Assembly: GCA_964058845.1 (NCBI GenBank)
Contig: CAXKVR010000415.1
Span: 1-64,000, forward strand
Direction of reading: 5' to 3'
Origin: Carex sylvatica
Taxonomy: Eukaryota > Streptophyta > Magnoliopsida > Poales > Cyperaceae
Length of the DNA: 64,000 nucleotides
The position numbers were made by a program, and so were the translations under genes. This document shows, in pieces, positions 10,706 to 22,312 of this stretch; the stretch's first letter is position 1, and each line of letters starts with the position of its first letter. The notes under the pieces were generated by a model that saw nothing but the letters and a program-made list of their open reading frames with translations, ran no database searches and was not told where the DNA came from.

Positions 10706-12391
10706 GTAACTCTTAAGAAGTGAATTGCTCGCTGGGTTGTTTATGACATAAAAGGTAGAGTAGTAGTTTATTCCAATAAAATCATGAGATCCTTTTAGCA
10801 ACTCAGACTGTTCCTCTGTAAATTTGGGTAAACGATTTCCCAACGACTTTCTCATGCTTATTGGGTAATCTCCATAAGTTAAAGGATTCATAAACTTGTT
10901 ATAATAACTCTTAAGTCTATAACCTGACTGAATGGTTCAAAATAGTCGGTTGAGAGCAGCAGAGACCGTACCATCCATACATGAAATCCAAGCTACGTTT
11001 GGCAGCAGCGGTATCCGCTTTAGAAGAAGAATGCGGGAGAAACCAATGGGTAGCATATGTTATTCCAATTTTGCCATTCTGAATTCCCTGGTACATAGAT
11101 TATACTTTAGTCTTCACTATTATAAGTTTATAATGGTGCTATTTTGCAGTAGAGTTCTTTCAAGATTTAGTGAAGTATTGGTCACAAGAATTTTTTTTTC
11201 TGCTTATTCAATCTGGATTTCTTAAAAATGCAGGAATGTGAATAAAATTCTCCCAATACTCTTTTATGAGAATAAATGAGTAAATTTAGAATTAGAGTCA
11301 TTTGACTCATTGTATGTTTGCTTTTTTTTATCAATGAAATTGTTAGTTGGCACTTAAAAAACCACTAACCTTCAAAAAATGAAAAAATAATGCATGAATA
11401 TGGAAACAAGGTATTGAAAAAAAAAAATATACAAGTGCCTGTCACCATTTTCTTCTAATTAAGCTATATAAAATTGAAATAAAACTAATTTTCAAAGCTC
11501 GTTTGAATTTTCTATTATTAGTAAAACAACTTCACATTTAAGAAAAATAAGATAATTCCACACCTGGTTAATGTATTTTATTTCTAATTCTCATAAAAGA
11601 CATATCTAATTTTCAAATCGGAGTCAGGCTAAGTTAATTAAGAAATGAAGTGATATTTACCTGGTATTTATCTTTGTATAGCTTGACAGCAGCACTATGA
11701 GCAAGCAACATGTTATGGCCGCAAATGTAGGGCTCGGTTCCTGAATTGCCGACGCTGCATTTTCCGGCTTCCCAAGGAGAGCATCGTCCTGGTGCAAATG
11801 TACTACTCGCATAACCCATTGAGCAAAATATAACAGGCTCGTTAAATGTTATCCAGTGCTTCACCCTGTCACCAAACTGCTTGAATCAAAATTCTACGTA
11901 CTTGACGTACGTAGTCTCTTCTGCAATGGATTTTATAGTTAGCAATGTAAGAGATGTTTCCCCGAACACATGAAAAAGATCTCTGTATGTAATCCCTGAG
12001 GGTTTGAAAAAATTGGCTAATGTCATCAAAAGGATCACAATTCACAAGCCCTTAAGTTTAGTATATTATTGTGCTAATAATGGTCTAGAAAATTTTGTAT
12101 ATTTCCCATGCAGTACAAATTTCACACTTTTTTGCTTTAAATTCGTGCAGGATTCACTATTTAAATATACATAGTTTGTTCTTTTGTAAGCAAAAAGAAA
12201 AAAAAATGAATCATGTGTGTACTCAATGAAATTTGGATGATTTTCTTCAAGCAAGTGAAATCACTATCATTGTCCAAATGAGGTTAGACCTTGATGTTTT
12301 ACTCTTTCTTCAAATTGGTTATTTTCATTTGTTTAATTATATACATGGTTTGGAAAGAAAAACTTTTCCAACTTGAAAATCTATATACTCA

Positions 12392-12584
12392 GGAAATAAA
12401 TCTGCTGTGATTCTAAAGGTATCGCAGAACCCTGTTATTCCATATCTAACCATTTATGTCTAGAGATTCGTGCATAAAAAATAAGTGTTCTTGAGATTTG
12501 TGCATTCCAAAGAGTGAAAGGTTAGATTTAGAATCACAGTCCTGCGATCTCTTTAGATTTTAGAATCACAGCAGATTTATTTCC
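12392..12584. mobile_element. Short Mutator-type MITE in a GH1 pseudogene intron
   Basis: The inverted ends share GGAAATAAATCTGCTGTGAT. An exact 9-bp duplication ATATACTCA flanks it (12383-12391 and 12585-12593). It is 193 bp with no coding capacity. The 9-bp duplication points to Mutator-like mobilisation. Confidence 0.85.
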
Positions 12585-12667
12585 ATATACTCACTATAAC
12601 AGTGTGATAGATTCCAGTGGCAAGTACATACAAATATTAAAGAAAAATGTCAAGTACAATCAACTCA

Positions 12668-12772
<105 letters not shown>

Positions 12773-13664
12773 TCAAAAAAAAAAGGCGAACAATTTTAGA
12801 TTCATATGAGAAGAGAGAAGTATTAGTTTTATGAATTTCAAATATTGATGCACGCTCCAAACTTTAACTCCAAAAAGTGGAATAGGCATTTCTGACTCTT
12901 GGAGTTTATTGAAATTAATTTCACCCATCTATAATCATCCAACATATTAAACTCCGTATCATAGAAGAGAGAATTAATTTTACTACACAAACATTCAACT
13001 AAATTAATAATATCACCATTGGATAGAATTTCATTAATGAGATTATTGTAGAGGTCAACGCCTTCTTTGTTTATCCCACCACTTGGGCTTCCATCTGCAA
13101 ATCATTAATTGCATGTGTCACAATTATTACTTCATTCTAAGTTTCTAACTAAATAGTTGACCATTTAACAACGAATGATTAAAAATGCTTGATATATTAC
13201 TCGGTAAAATTCTTGGCCAAGAGATGGAAAATCTAAATGCATCCATTCCCATCTTCTTCATGCTTTTCAAATCATCCTGCTCAATCAAAGTATCTCTTAA
13301 AACAGAATATTCTAAAATGAAATTTTTAGTATCTAAATTATATTAATCTGTCTCCAAATTACGATGCCAGATGAAAGATTAGGCAAGGATAAAAAATAAT
13401 TAATTACCTTATAACGGTGGTAAAAATCATCAACTACATCGCCGTTGCCTGTCTGCTATTTTATCTGTAGGGACAAAGTATTTAATTTGTTTTATCTCAA
13501 ATTGAATTTATCAAAAATTGTCATCAAATTGACAAAACACCTACTTTAACCAAACATTATAAAATCTATAATTATGTGTTTTTGCATTATTGTGTTTTTA
13601 TGGTAGGAGGGGATTTGGCACCTGCTGTTATTCCATACTCTCAGTATGAACCGTCTGATCTAAA

Positions 13665-13826
13665 ATGAACAATCAATTTTTTAGAAATATGGGTTGGGTT
13701 CAAGTCAACCAACACATTTCAAACCCATATGTATTAATATAGAGGATTTTCCTACTTCGTAGATTTCGAACTCATGACCTCTTGTCTTTGCCACTAGACC
13801 AAAGTCAAGTTTTTATGAACAATCAA
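13665..13826 (-). mobile_element. tRNA-derived SINE with 12-bp target duplication
   Basis: The body is 13677-13814 on the minus strand. Its head has pol III box-like motifs TTGGTCTAGTGGCAAAGA (box A) and GAGTTCGAAATC (box B) about 40 nt apart. The tail ends in CTAAAAAA. Exact 12-bp repeats ATGAACAATCAA flank it (13665-13676 and 13815-13826), as expected for LINE-driven insertion. At about 138 bp it is short but within the range of plant SINEs. It is not a functional tRNA, since no cloverleaf follows. Confidence 0.8.
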
Positions 13827-14023
13827 ATTGATCCAATATATTTTTTGAGCATTAATTCATAGCGTGCATGCTTTTGTACTTACTGTGCTTGTTTGTGTGA
13901 GAGATCAGAAATACCTGGATGTAAATGGGTGAAGGTGAACAGTTCAGATCAACTATTTGGTCTTTAAAAATAGAGATATTAACGTGAAGTAAAACAAGAT
14001 CATTACTTCGCAACTCACCATAG

Positions 14024-14071
14024 CCCCCCCCCCCCCCCCCCCCCCTCTCTCTCTATATATATATATATAAT
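14024..14071. repeat. Compound microsatellite (C)n(TC)n(TA)n
   Basis: About 22 C residues are followed by TC repeats and then TA repeats. Confidence 0.9.
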
Positions 14072-14105
14072 GGACAAATTGGCCTCGATCACTATTTTCA
14101 TTTTT

Positions 14106-14772
14106 GGGGGAATTTCATGTATACCCCTCAAAAACTTCAATATTACGTATTTTCCCCTCTAAATTTTGAAATTACATATTTTTTCCTCTAAATTAAACTT
14201 CAAAAATTCAATTATTTATCCATTTCATTGTCTTTTATATTAAAACACATTCAAAATTTATAAAATACCTATTTTATCCTTTTATTAAAAAGCATTAAAC
14301 GTCCATCTGAGTCTGACTCCAATTTGAATCAAAAGGTCCATTTATCATCCGAATTGCTTTAAGATATGTGCGTGCTAGATCAGCACAAATCTTGAAGCAA
14401 ACACATGAATATTGAAGCAATGTGCAGAAATCTTAATGCGATGCATACGAATCAAAATTGCTTTGAAATTTGTGCGGACTAGATTAGCATGAATCTTAAA
14501 GCAAACTCACAATATTCTTATTGCGATGTGCTCAGATCGGACGGTAGAGAAATCCTTCAGATTCAAATTTGAGTTTGATGTGGCATTTTATACTTTTAAT
14601 GAAGGGTAAAATAAGTATTTTATAAATTTTGAATGAGTTTTAATATAAAAGACAATAAAATGGATTAATATGTGAGTTTTTGAAGTTTAGAGGGAGAAAT
14701 ACGTAATTTTAAGATTTAGAGAGGAAAATATGTAATTTTGAAGTTTTTGAGGGGTATACGTGAAATTCCCCC
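14106..14772. mobile_element. Large fold-back Mutator-type MITE, 667 bp
   Basis: Arms of more than 200 bp begin GGGGGAATTTCATGTATACC on the left; the right end, reversed, reads GGGGGAATTTCACGTATACC. A 9-bp duplication TTCATTTTT flanks it exactly (14097-14105 and 14773-14781). The centre contains pairs of TTTAAGAT/ATCTTAAAGC motifs. No coding frame is present. Confidence 0.85.
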
Positions 14773-14781
14773 TTCATTTTT

Positions 14782-15677
14782 TTGTTATCTCCTCTTATAT
14801 TATGCTAAAGTAGTAAAACTATAAAGTCTTCTCAAATGGCTTTGGATCAGAATTTCAGGGGTTGAAATCATCTGGCTCGGCCAACCATCTTACAATTGCC
14901 CAATTTCACCCATTGTACCTCGGTTCTAAATCATGCGTTCGTTGTACAGCATCACGGTAACCGTTAATTACACAATAGTTCCTAAAATTTTGTAATTCAC
15001 TTATATGAAGCATTAGATAATGCACCACCTGTTCTACTAGGTTGTTGAACTCTCAGAATTTCACCTCAACCACCTTGAGATTTCTTCTCAGCAATGGTTC
15101 AACCCGTTGATTTCCATACCTACTAGGGGGTCCCGGATGAACACATAACTAAAAAAAATATGAACCAATAATAATAATTAAACAATAAAAAGATCTTTAA
15201 TTATAAATATCAATAATTAATAAATAATTAATATTAGAAAAAATTTAAGAACTTACATAGTTCTCATGTTGTACTATTACAAGCTTACTCAACTGCGGAC
15301 AACTCCTTATAATTCAGGTTTCTATTTGTAAAAGTGAATACGAACAGATAGAAACAGTGAGAGTTGTTATGTTCTCGAAGACCGGGAGTTTTTGCGGCAA
15401 AATTATTGATGGCGAGTACTATATGTTTGGATTAATAATAGTAATTGTAATATGAAACACACGTGAGAGTAATTAAACTATAGAATTGATCATATATATA
15501 TACTAGTATCGTACCCATGCGTTGCAACGAAAACATATTGTAAAAGAAAAAAAAAATTCTAAAAAAAAATAGACCAATGATTGATAATCAATTATCAAAA
15601 CACTTTTTCTTGTCATATTATGACTCTTGTTATTATTATAAGGGTTGTCCTCTTCTTTTTTGGATTTATACATTTCT
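14782..15677. other. Intergenic, no gene seen
   Basis: It contains AT-rich sequence and a short (TA)n tract near 15490. Nothing coding or clearly repetitive was recognised. Confidence 0.45.
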
Positions 15678-17420
15678 TGAAGGATGTATGTTTTGAAAGT
15701 TATCTTTTAATAATAATTTATGTGTTGTTCATGATTTTATTACGAATGTTATTATTATTGTTCCTTGAGATTTATATGTTATATCTTTGAAAGTATTCAA
15801 GAAGATGCTCTTGGTCTTGAATTATAGGACTCCTAAGATGAGAAACATTTAATTACTAAATAAGTTCGCGATTGTGGTAATTAAGAAGGAACATTAATTA
15901 CCGAGAAAGATAGTCATGTAGATTAAAGTACATTGAAGTTCTATAAATGTTGATAAAGGATTATCATTTAATTACATGAATATATAAAATGTGTATTTTA
16001 TATATTGAACATGACCTAAATGAATGGAACATTATATGGATTGTGTTTTGTGTCATTAATGTTTCTATTGTGTCTTTAGAATCTTAGATATGAGATGTGT
16101 AGGTTTTTCACATGAGAAGTATATAATGTGATTGCTATTTAAATACTATTTTATAATAGGAATAAAATAGTAATTCATTGTGTACAACTTGTGCGGGAGA
16201 AATCTATATGTTAATATTATCATTGTCCCTCAATTTGAGTTATGATATTACTGGGCCCCTTGGTAAAGTGGAATTATATCGCATGCAATATAACTGATGT
16301 AGTTATAATTATAATTCACTTGAGAGACCAAGAAAATGAATATAGTGCAGGAATGACACGATCCTATTTTGCACACTATTCATAATATCATGAAACAAGG
16401 ATAAACACGAAAATTAGTGGATCGAGTAACTGATTACAATGTCGTCTGGATAATTATAATGTAATGATAGGACCTCTTATAGTCAATAATATAAATTTTG
16501 ATATTATTGCCAACACGACATGGATCCTCTATACAGTCACACCAACTGAAGAGAAACAATAAGTATTTTATATTTTATGATGATGTATATAAGATAAAAT
16601 ACATTAGATAAAATGCTAAAATAAAATGTCAAAAATATGACATTCTTAGACCATAAATAAATTTGTGAAAAATTATGCGAATATTATTTGGTATAATGTT
16701 TTAATGCATTATAAGAATAATAGAGACACCACATAATAGAATAATATGACTAATATTATTTGTTCATAAATTAATTTATTGAACCAACCATAAGATGAGA
16801 TTAAAGAGAGCATGAGATGGCTAAACAAAGCTAGTGGCATTTGTGCAATTGATTCAAACCTTACACAAAGGGTTTCCCTAACCCTTGCCTATTTAAGAGG
16901 GCTTATTTGGGAGAAAAATAAGCTAATTTTCTGTCATATACTCTAGCCAAAATCAGTCCCTTTGAGCAGCCACATTTTTCCTTTCTCATTGGCCGAAACT
17001 TTGAAGGGAGGCTCTCATCTCTCATCTCTTCTTGCTATGTGGTTGGATCTAAGCTCTAAAGTTCACATCCATCTATCTAAGAGGTGTTCTAGTTTGTTGT
17101 TTAGGTTCAAGGTGAACCAAGAGGTGAAGAGGCAATTCAATCAAAGAGGTGGTTTCTAAGAGATCTAGAAGGGAAATCGACGTCCCTCTAATCAACAGAT
17201 TTGACAATCTCTTTAGGTAAAAGATCCCTCTTTCCTCTTGCAATAGAATAGATGAAAGGTATTTATTTTACTTAGTGCACATGAGGTGTTTGTTTAAATA
17301 CCTAATAGAAAATCTTGCTTGTTATTGTTATAAAATCGAGGTCCTTCGTGTATTGAGTATTTTAGTGATTGAAATTTTTTAATTTCTCACCATATGGACA
17401 TACACATGAAATCTCTTCAG

Positions 17421-17432
17421 TGGTACCAGAGC
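17421..17432 (+). other. Primer binding site of copia element 2
   Basis: TGGTACCAGAGC differs by one base from the initiator-Met-tRNA complement and follows the LTR end after one base. Confidence 0.8.
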
Positions 17433-19431
17433 ATTAGCTTAATTTTATAATTAATTAGACTATTTAATTAGTACTAATTTAATTGCACAAGTGTTTAGTT
17501 AACTATCTCTCAAGTTTCTTGTTCATAGATCTGTCAATTTTTGTTCTTAAGGCATTAGATTATTTTGATACTGTTTTAATCAAGAATTTTTGTGGATCTA
17601 AAATTCTTACATTATTTTATGATATGTAGATGGAGATTCTAAAATAAAACAGGGAGATTAAACCGTTTTATTAAGATAAACAAAAATAACAAAACAGGTA
17701 CAGCGCAGTTTTTCTGTGCCCAGTTTTTCTGTCTTGGTTAAGATTCAAAATATCATATCTGGAATTTGGCTGAATGAATGTTTGGATGCTACCTATCATT
17801 AGAAAGATAATGAAGTCTAGTTTCTGAAAAACTATATTTTGCAATACAAAAATATCACGGATTGTGTGTGAAATTAAAAATTACAGAGACAACTACAATC
17901 TGTTTTCAGAAATGAAACCTGAAATTAAAATGTAATTTTCTCCCAAAATAATAAACAATTTTTGTGTTGTTTATATTTCCAGAACGGTGCTTAAGTTTAG
18001 TTTTCAAAAATGTAAGGCTTGAATTTTAGTTCGAAACACACAATCTTGAGCATAGAAAATATTGACTGATGCGCAGTAGAACGAAACTGAAAATTTTATA
18101 ATTTTGGTCGTACCATCTTGAAATATTAATTTTTCACAAGGGCTATTTTGCAAAATCTGTAATATTATCTCATTCAAATTTAGGACAGATTAAGGACGAA
18201 TTAATTATGAATTAATGTCATTAAAGATTTTAATTAGCTATAATGGCAATTAAAAATGAGTTAATGATATTAATGATAATTAATTGACAATAAATGACAA
18301 TTAATGATAATTAATGACATTAATGATATTTTATTGACAATAAATGATATTTAATGAATAAATATTTATTTAATTGAAATTATTTTTAGGATTTAAAATA
18401 ATTTAGATGAATTAAGAAATTGAGAGATATAGGATTAACTAAATAAGATTGAATAGTGCGGCAAGATTGCACATGTGTACTAATTTTGTTTTGCAGGAGG
18501 ATTGTGGGTTTGTATGGCTCTAGATTTTCAATGTTTTGTGTGTTGTAATGAATGATATGTATGAATGTTTGTAATGCGGCCTAAGGTGTCCATTGAAAAT
18601 TAATTAGAATAAGTTAATTATGGCAAAGATGTTAGGTTGTCATTTATGTATTAATTCATTCATGGCTTGCATGTCACATAGGAGTTAGGATTGGGTAATT
18701 CTAAATGTAAATTTTTATTTTATTTTAGAGTAGTTCTAAAGATAGAATGATAAATGGGTGGATTTTTGTACCTTAGAATAGTATCTTTCATGAAGGTGGT
18801 TGATAGAGCTGCAAGAATACAAGCGGGAGCCATACAACCCACGAAGCTTGTGAATATATGATATAATTTTTATGGATAGGATAGGTATTGTTTGTATAAA
18901 TACATGACCTATCAAAATTATCAAAATTATCATATATCTGCTAAGTCCATGAAAAATTTAAGAATATATTTTCTTCTCATTTTATCCACTTTAAGCTAGT
19001 AATTAGGAATAAACATGAGTGTGATCTTGATTGCTAAAAATTGTGAAACTTGTATGAATTTGTTGTTAAGCTATAAGTGAGTGGGAGTTGTGTGAGGCAT
19101 ATATTCTTACTCATTATGTGGGAATGATTTGTTCATACTTGTTGACCAATAAAATAAGTTTTATTATAACAAATCATCAAGATCTAGAATTGAGTTTTGG
19201 GAAAGAGAGTTTTATTAAGAAATTGGATAATTCTTTCTTAATGAAAACGACAAGAGTCATAAGATTATGATTGGTAAATGATGCCTACCTGGTCAAATAT
19301 CTTAGATGAGTCTATGTATTTGAAAAGGGTCTTGAGTGATTAACAAAACGGACAAACTTTAAATTTTGTCAATACAAATTTATGAAATAATGAACACTAA
19401 CGTATACCCTTAAAATGAAATTTTTGTAGCT

Positions 19432-20253
19432 ATGTCTACACTTTCAAATTTTCTGCGTTCTATGGTCGAAAAGCACCCACTTGCTAATGATGGGTCAAAC
19501 TATTCCAATTGGATTCTTAAATTGAACATCGTGTTGCGCTTAGAGAATCTCTTACACATTCTGAAAGGCAATTGCCCAGAAGATGTAGAGAAAGGCAAGC
19601 CAACTGATGAAGAAAAAGAGAATCAAAAGAATTGGAATGATTAGCAGCGAACTGTGCAGACACTGATCTTGGCCAGTATTGGCGATCAGTTGCAAAGAAA
19701 GTTCCTTGATACTCCAGCCAAGAAAATTATAGCACAACTGGATAGGATGTTCACTGATAGTGCTCGCAAGGAGTGCTATAAGACCACCATCGCACTCACA
19801 AGGTGCAAGATGATGGAGGGTGAATCTGTCTCAGTGCACTTTCTCAAAGTACAGGGTTATCTGGAGAAGTTGGAGAAATTGAAGTCTCAAATACCTGAGG
19901 ATATTGCTGAGGATATCATTTTGGGATCGCTTCCATACTCTTACAAGGATTTCATCATGCATTATCACATGCGTAAAAAGAGTATGACAATGAATGAGAT
20001 CCATAATGCCCTCAAAACTGCTGAAGTTGACATGGGAAAGACAAAGGAGAAATATGTCCTTGCCATTGCACCAAATAGCAAGAAGATTGCCAAGAATAAA
20101 GTCAAGGCAAAGATCAAGACAAGTAAAGCGCATCCCTCATTCAAAGGCAAAAGTGGAGGAGATCAAGCAAGCACCTCCAAGGGAAGTAAGAAAAGAAACT
20201 CGCCTAGCACTGACACGGAGTGCTTCTATTGCCACGAGAAGTGACATTTCAAA
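19432..20253 (+). pseudogene. Copia element 2 gag, two stops
   Basis: The frame starts MSTLSNFLRSMVEKHPL and includes the gag core (NYSNWILKLNIVLR, LTRCKMMEGESVSVHFLKV, ILGSLPYSYKDFIMHY) and a lysine-rich linker. An in-frame TAG lies at 19642-19644. A second stop, TGA at 20242-20244, falls inside the zinc knuckle CFYCHEK-stop-HFKMNC, at the position normally held by glycine. The reading frame is otherwise preserved across both stops, so these are point mutations. No functional Gag can be made. Confidence 0.85.
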
Positions 20254-21861
20254 ATGAATTGCCTCAAGTACAAGCGTGACTTGGATGAAGGCAAGGTTGA
20301 ACGCAAGCGCCCTAAAGGTATACTTGTTATTGAATTAAATTTAAATTTAGCCACAACTATCAAAGATTGGGTAATGGATACCGAATCATGTGCTCACTTA
20401 GTTTCTAATGTGCAGGCACTAAGGGATAGGAGACCTCTCTCGAAAGGAGAGGTGGTATTGAAGGTCAGAAATGGTGCAAGTGTTTCTGCGATCACTGTCG
20501 GCACTCTTGATCTTTATTTATTTAGTGGTTTTTGTTTAAGTTTAAAGAATATTTATCATGTTCCTTCAGTATTTAGAAACATTATATCTGTATCATGTAT
20601 GGATGCAGAAGGTTTTTGTTTTGTAATAAATAACTCTCGTATGGTTATTAAGAATGATGGTTTATTTTGTGCAAATACTTTCATTTCAAATGGATTATAT
20701 TTGCTTGATTTAGATGATGATAAACATATGTTGAATATCAGTAACAAGAGACTCAAGATGTCTCAAACGAATGAGACACTCTTGTGGCACTATCGCCTTG
20801 GTCACATAAACGAGAAACGCATAAAGAAATTGCAGCAAGCAAATCTTCTAGATTTGCTTGATGGAGAAGCAATTGGAACATGTGAATCTTGTTTAACTGG
20901 AAAGATGACCAAATCACCATTCAAGAAGAAAGGTGAAAGAGCGAGTGGCTTATTGGAATTGATACATTCAGATGTATGTGGTCCAATGAGTAAGAGTGCG
21001 AGAGATGGTTATATGTACTTCATTACCTTCATAGATGACTATAGTCGATATGGCTATGTGTATCTTATGAAGCACAAGAGTGAATCTTTTGAGAAATTCA
21101 AAGAATACAAGAATGAAGTAGAGAACCAACTTGACAAGAGAATTAAGACTCTACGAACTGATCGTGGAGGAGAATACTTGAGCAATGAGTTTAACACATA
21201 TTTGAAAGACTGTGGCATTATACCACAACTTACTCCACCCGGGACACCACAGTGGAATAGTATTTTCGAGAGGAGAAATCGAACCTTACTTGATATGGTT
21301 CGTTCAATCATGTGTCAAACAGAGATACCTTTATATTTTTGGGGTCATGCACTCCAAACTGCGGCTCATACACTAAATATTATTCCATTAAAATCCGTTG
21401 AGAAAACTCCACATAAGTTGTGGATGGGCAAACCACCCAACATATCTTTTCTCAAAATTTGGGGTTGTGAGGCATACGTCAAATGTATGATGTCAACAAA
21501 ACTTAAACCCAAACCGGATAAGTTCTTCTTCATTGGATACCCAAGAGAAACGAAAGGGTATAGCTTTTGGCACAAGTCAACGAATACTGTATTCGTTAAA
21601 AAGGGTGCAACATTCTTAGAGAAGGAATTTCTCGAAAGAATCAAAAGCAGTAGTAGTAGGATAACACTTGAGGAAACTCAAGAAGACTTACTAGTGAATG
21701 ATCATGAGATGAATGAAGACATTCAAGATGATAATGAAATACCACATGACGCTCCTTTAATCAGTGGGAATACTCATACTTCTCCATTGAATGTTTGTTT
21801 AACTCAAGATAAGTTACAAGAACATAGAGAGCTTAGAAGGTCAACAAAAGAAAGGAGAAAA
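20254..21861 (+). pseudogene. Copia element 2 protease and integrase
   Basis: The frame continues from gag. The protease motif reads WVMDTESCAH, with Glu where the catalytic DTG/DSG needs glycine. Integrase is recognisable from end to end: HYRLGHIN, CESCLTGKM, LIHSDVCGP, FIDDYSRYGYVYL, RTDRGGEYL and IFERRNRTLLDM, so the D, D and E catalytic residues are still there. LWMGKPPNISFLKIWGCEAY follows. After RRSTKERRK the frame crosses into LTR-end sequence, ending at 21918. No RT or RNase H is present anywhere downstream. It is a defective relic. Confidence 0.88.
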
Positions 21862-21905
21862 AATTTAATTTCTCACCATATGGACATACACATGAAATCC
21901 CTTCA
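21862..21905 (+). repeat. Residual 3' LTR end of copia element 2
   Basis: It matches 17376-17419 with about one mismatch and marks the deletion joint. An AAATTT-like stretch shared by both sides could be the microhomology. Confidence 0.75.
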
Positions 21906-22312
21906 TTTTTGTACTTAAAGTACATAATAAAATCATGTTTACTTAAATGATATCATTAAATTATAAATAATATTTTAAAAATAATATAAAGAAAGAAAGA
22001 AATGAAGACAAGCAATCAAATATCAATCAATTCAAATATAAAATTATTTTACGTCATGATTTATAAATTCCAAGTCGTTCTTTATTATATTTTCTAGTAA
22101 ATAAATACAATTTTGCTATTCATGTTCTGTGTGATCAAATAAAACTATGTGCTAGAAATTTCCATCAATAAAAGCAATAGGAATAAATTAAAATAATAAA
22201 CGATTATAGCATAATGCATCGAAATAAAAGAAGAAAAAAGATCACATAAAAGTATATCATATACCCAAGCCATTTAGATTCGGGAAAATAAATGGATCAT
22301 TCATTATGATAC
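21906..22312. other. AT-rich intergenic, no gene
   Basis: I see no coding or repeat signal here. Confidence 0.5.

Larger units (their letters stand above)
15678..21905 (+). mobile_element. Ty1/copia element 2, internally deleted
   Basis: The 5' LTR ends at 17419 (...AAATCTCTTCA). A one-base gap leads to a primer site TGGTACCAGAGC (17421-17432). A long leader of about 2 kb precedes gag, protease and integrase. RT and RNase H are missing: the integrase tail runs straight into the last ~44 bp of an LTR (21862-21905), which matches the 5' LTR end with one difference. The left LTR edge is uncertain. TGAAGGATG at 15678 would pair with the CTTCA end and is preceded by TTTCT, against TTTTT after the right end. 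Confidence 0.65.

Noticed and set aside
13677..13814. Possible tRNA gene on the minus strand
   Set aside because: Box A- and B-like motifs are there, but no acceptor or anticodon stems; flanking 12-bp repeats and an A-rich tail show it is a SINE.
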